Shown in pieces: positions 5,150 to 6,221 of a DNA stretch of 6,221 bases; position 1 is the first letter of the stretch; the number at the start of each line of letters is the position of its first letter. Both the position numbers and the translations under genes were made by a program. The notes under the pieces are model-generated. The model did not search any database. It was given only the letters and a program-made list of their open reading frames with translations, and was not told where the DNA came from. This stretch comes from Capsulimonas sp. (lineage in GTDB: Bacteria; Armatimonadota; Armatimonadia; Armatimonadales; Capsulimonadaceae), in NCBI GenBank assembly GCA_025963815.1, contig JAOQAA010000108.1, positions 1-6,221 of the forward strand, in the 5' to 3' direction.

Positions 5150-6221
5150 ATGAACCACCCCGGCGGCGATGCGCCCGCTCCCACTCCGAACCGTACGCCC
5201 TGGGCCCGCATCCTCATCGGCAGCCTTGTCCTCGCCGCCATCGGCGCGGCGCTCGCCCCGACATTCCGAGAAGCCGGCGCGCTGCGCGGTTCTCTCGCCC
5301 ATCTCGATTGGCGCTGGGTTCTTGCCGCCATTCTCTGCCAGGTCGGCGTCTATTGCTGCGTCGCCGCGATTTTGGGCGTCGCCATCCGCGCCTGCGGGGA
5401 GCGCGCTGGGTTCGCTTATTTAGTCTTCGTCGCCTTCGCGTTTATGTTCGCCAACCGCTGTCTGCCAGGCCCCGCCGTCGCCGGCCTCGCCACCCTCGTC
5501 GTGCTGCTGCGCCGCCGCTCCGTCTCAGCCGGGGCCGCGCAAACCGCCGCCGCCGGATTCTATGTGGCCGATTACGCCAGCTTCTTCGCGCTTGCCCTCG
5601 CCGCCTTGCTCTCGCTCGTCCATTCTGGCGATGCAGCCGAGCTTCACCCTCGGGTGCTGCTTCCCGCCATTTTAATCATCGCTATCGGCGCGGCCTTCGC
5701 TTTGGCGGCGCTCCGCTCCCAGGAGCGTCTGGAGCGCCTCGCCGAATGCTGGACACTCCGGACCATGACACTGCTGCGCCGTCCCAATCCCCAGGCGATG
5801 GCGCAAAGCGCCGTCGCCTCCGTGTCCGGGTTCCACACCCGCTGGACCGCCATGACCGCGCGCCCCGGCCCGCTTGCCGCCTCCTGCGCCGCCGCGCTGC
5901 TGATGCACGTCGCCGAAGTCGGCACACTGCTCTGCGCCGCCCGCGCCTTCCATTCTACGCTCGCGCCGGCGGCGGCCACGACGGGCTATGTCGGCGGCAA
6001 TCTCGCGGCGATCGTCTCTCTGCTGCCGGGGGGATTGGGTTTCTTCGAAGGGGCGATGACGGTCACGTTTCACCGCCTCGGAGGAATGCGCCCGGCGGAC
6101 GCGCTGGGTGTCACGCTGCTGTATCGACTGCTCTCCGTGTGGCTGCCGATCCCCGTGGTGCTGGGTGTCGTTCGTGAGGCGCTGGGGAAGAATAGCGCTG
6201 TGGATTCGGCCCCCCTGCCCC
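5150..6221 (+). CDS. Flippase-like integral membrane protein, LPG_synthase_TM / UPF0104 family, 3' end cut
   Basis: The frame stays open from the ATG at 5150 to the window end, giving 357 residues. About seven or eight hydrophobic segments are visible (roughly 19-37, 55-80, 88-103, 107-121, 137-158, 168-188, 243-268, 274-294 and 318-342, with uncertain limits). Family marks are RCLPGPAVAG (103-112), LLPGGLGFFEGAM (291-303, matching the PGGxGxFE motif) and LLYRLLSVWLP (323-333). This is the fold of the N-terminal flippase half of MprF, also found in stand-alone proteins that move lipids or polyprenyl-linked sugars. The last helix is complete and is followed by a polar tail, so the stop should lie just past the edge. 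No Shine-Dalgarno sequence precedes ATG 5150; a GTG at 5126 is an in-frame alternative, also without one. Its place opposite an MprF synthase lacking a flippase suggests partnership. A separate glycolipid transport role remains possible. Confidence 0.85.
   Translation, partial: MNHPGGDAPAPTPNRTPWARILIGSLVLAAIGAALAPTFREAGALRGSLAHLDWRWVLAAILCQVGVYCCVAAILGVAIRACGERAGFAYLVFVAFAFMFANRCLPGPAVAGLATLVVLLRRRSVSAGAAQTAAAGFYVADYASFFALALAALLSLVHSGDAAELHPRVLLPAILIIAIGAAFALAALRSQERLERLAECWTLRTMTLLRRPNPQAMAQSAVASVSGFHTRWTAMTARPGPLAASCAAALLMHVAEVGTLLCAARAFHSTLAPAAATTGYVGGNLAAIVSLLPGGLGFFEGAMTVTFHRLGGMRPADALGVTLLYRLLSVWLPIPVVLGVVREALGKNSAVDSAPLP

Noticed and set aside
5083..5331. N-terminal extension of the secreted esterase
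   Set aside because: Upstream residues are shadow sequence of the divergent flippase gene; the signal peptide starts at the ATG at 5082.
4525..6177. 550-codon open frame on the + strand
   Set aside because: It runs antisense through the secreted esterase and then in the wrong frame through the flippase gene. The product is Arg/Pro-rich without domains, typical of shadow frames in GC-rich DNA.
1..6221. tRNA or rRNA genes, CRISPR arrays, insertion sequences, long direct repeats
   Set aside because: I looked for clover-leaf type segments, regularly spaced repeats, transposase motifs and terminal inverted repeats and saw none.

Overview
The window is a GC-rich bacterial chromosome segment with tightly packed genes. 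It carries six protein genes, two of them cut by the window edges, one broken small gene and one strong terminator. Gene content does not fix the phylum. The membrane-lipid enzymes and a secreted esterase with a Sec signal peptide indicate a free-living bacterium. An Armatimonadota-like or similar high-GC lineage is only a guess from general style.

Layout: the left edge (1-482, + strand) holds the 3' part of a fatty acid hydroxylase/sterol desaturase-type membrane di-iron enzyme. It ends just before a perfect 15-bp hairpin terminator (499-536). The hairpin abuts an AT-rich stretch (541-714) encoding only the C-terminal half of a ParD/CopG-type antitoxin, which looks like a decayed toxin-antitoxin remnant with no toxin beside it. 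Then, on the - strand, comes a four-gene operon transcribed from 5082 down to 724: a secreted esterase, a membrane-anchored esterase paralogue, a 613-residue MprF-type aminoacyl-phosphatidylglycerol synthase, and a MOSC-domain protein. All junctions overlap or nearly overlap (GTGA, TGA inside the next Shine-Dalgarno region, ATGA), so the four are very probably co-transcribed and translationally coupled. Divergently from the operon, across a 67-bp gap, a flippase-like integral membrane protein (LPG_synthase_TM/UPF0104 family) runs off the right edge.

How the genes may work together: in classical MprF one polypeptide carries an N-terminal flippase and a C-terminal synthase that moves an amino acid from aminoacyl-tRNA to phosphatidylglycerol. 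Here the two halves are encoded by separate divergent genes, with two extracytoplasmic esterases in the synthase operon. A coherent but untested reading is a locus that makes, flips and hydrolyses aminoacylated lipids, tuning envelope charge. The MOSC protein at the operon end has no obvious place in that scheme.
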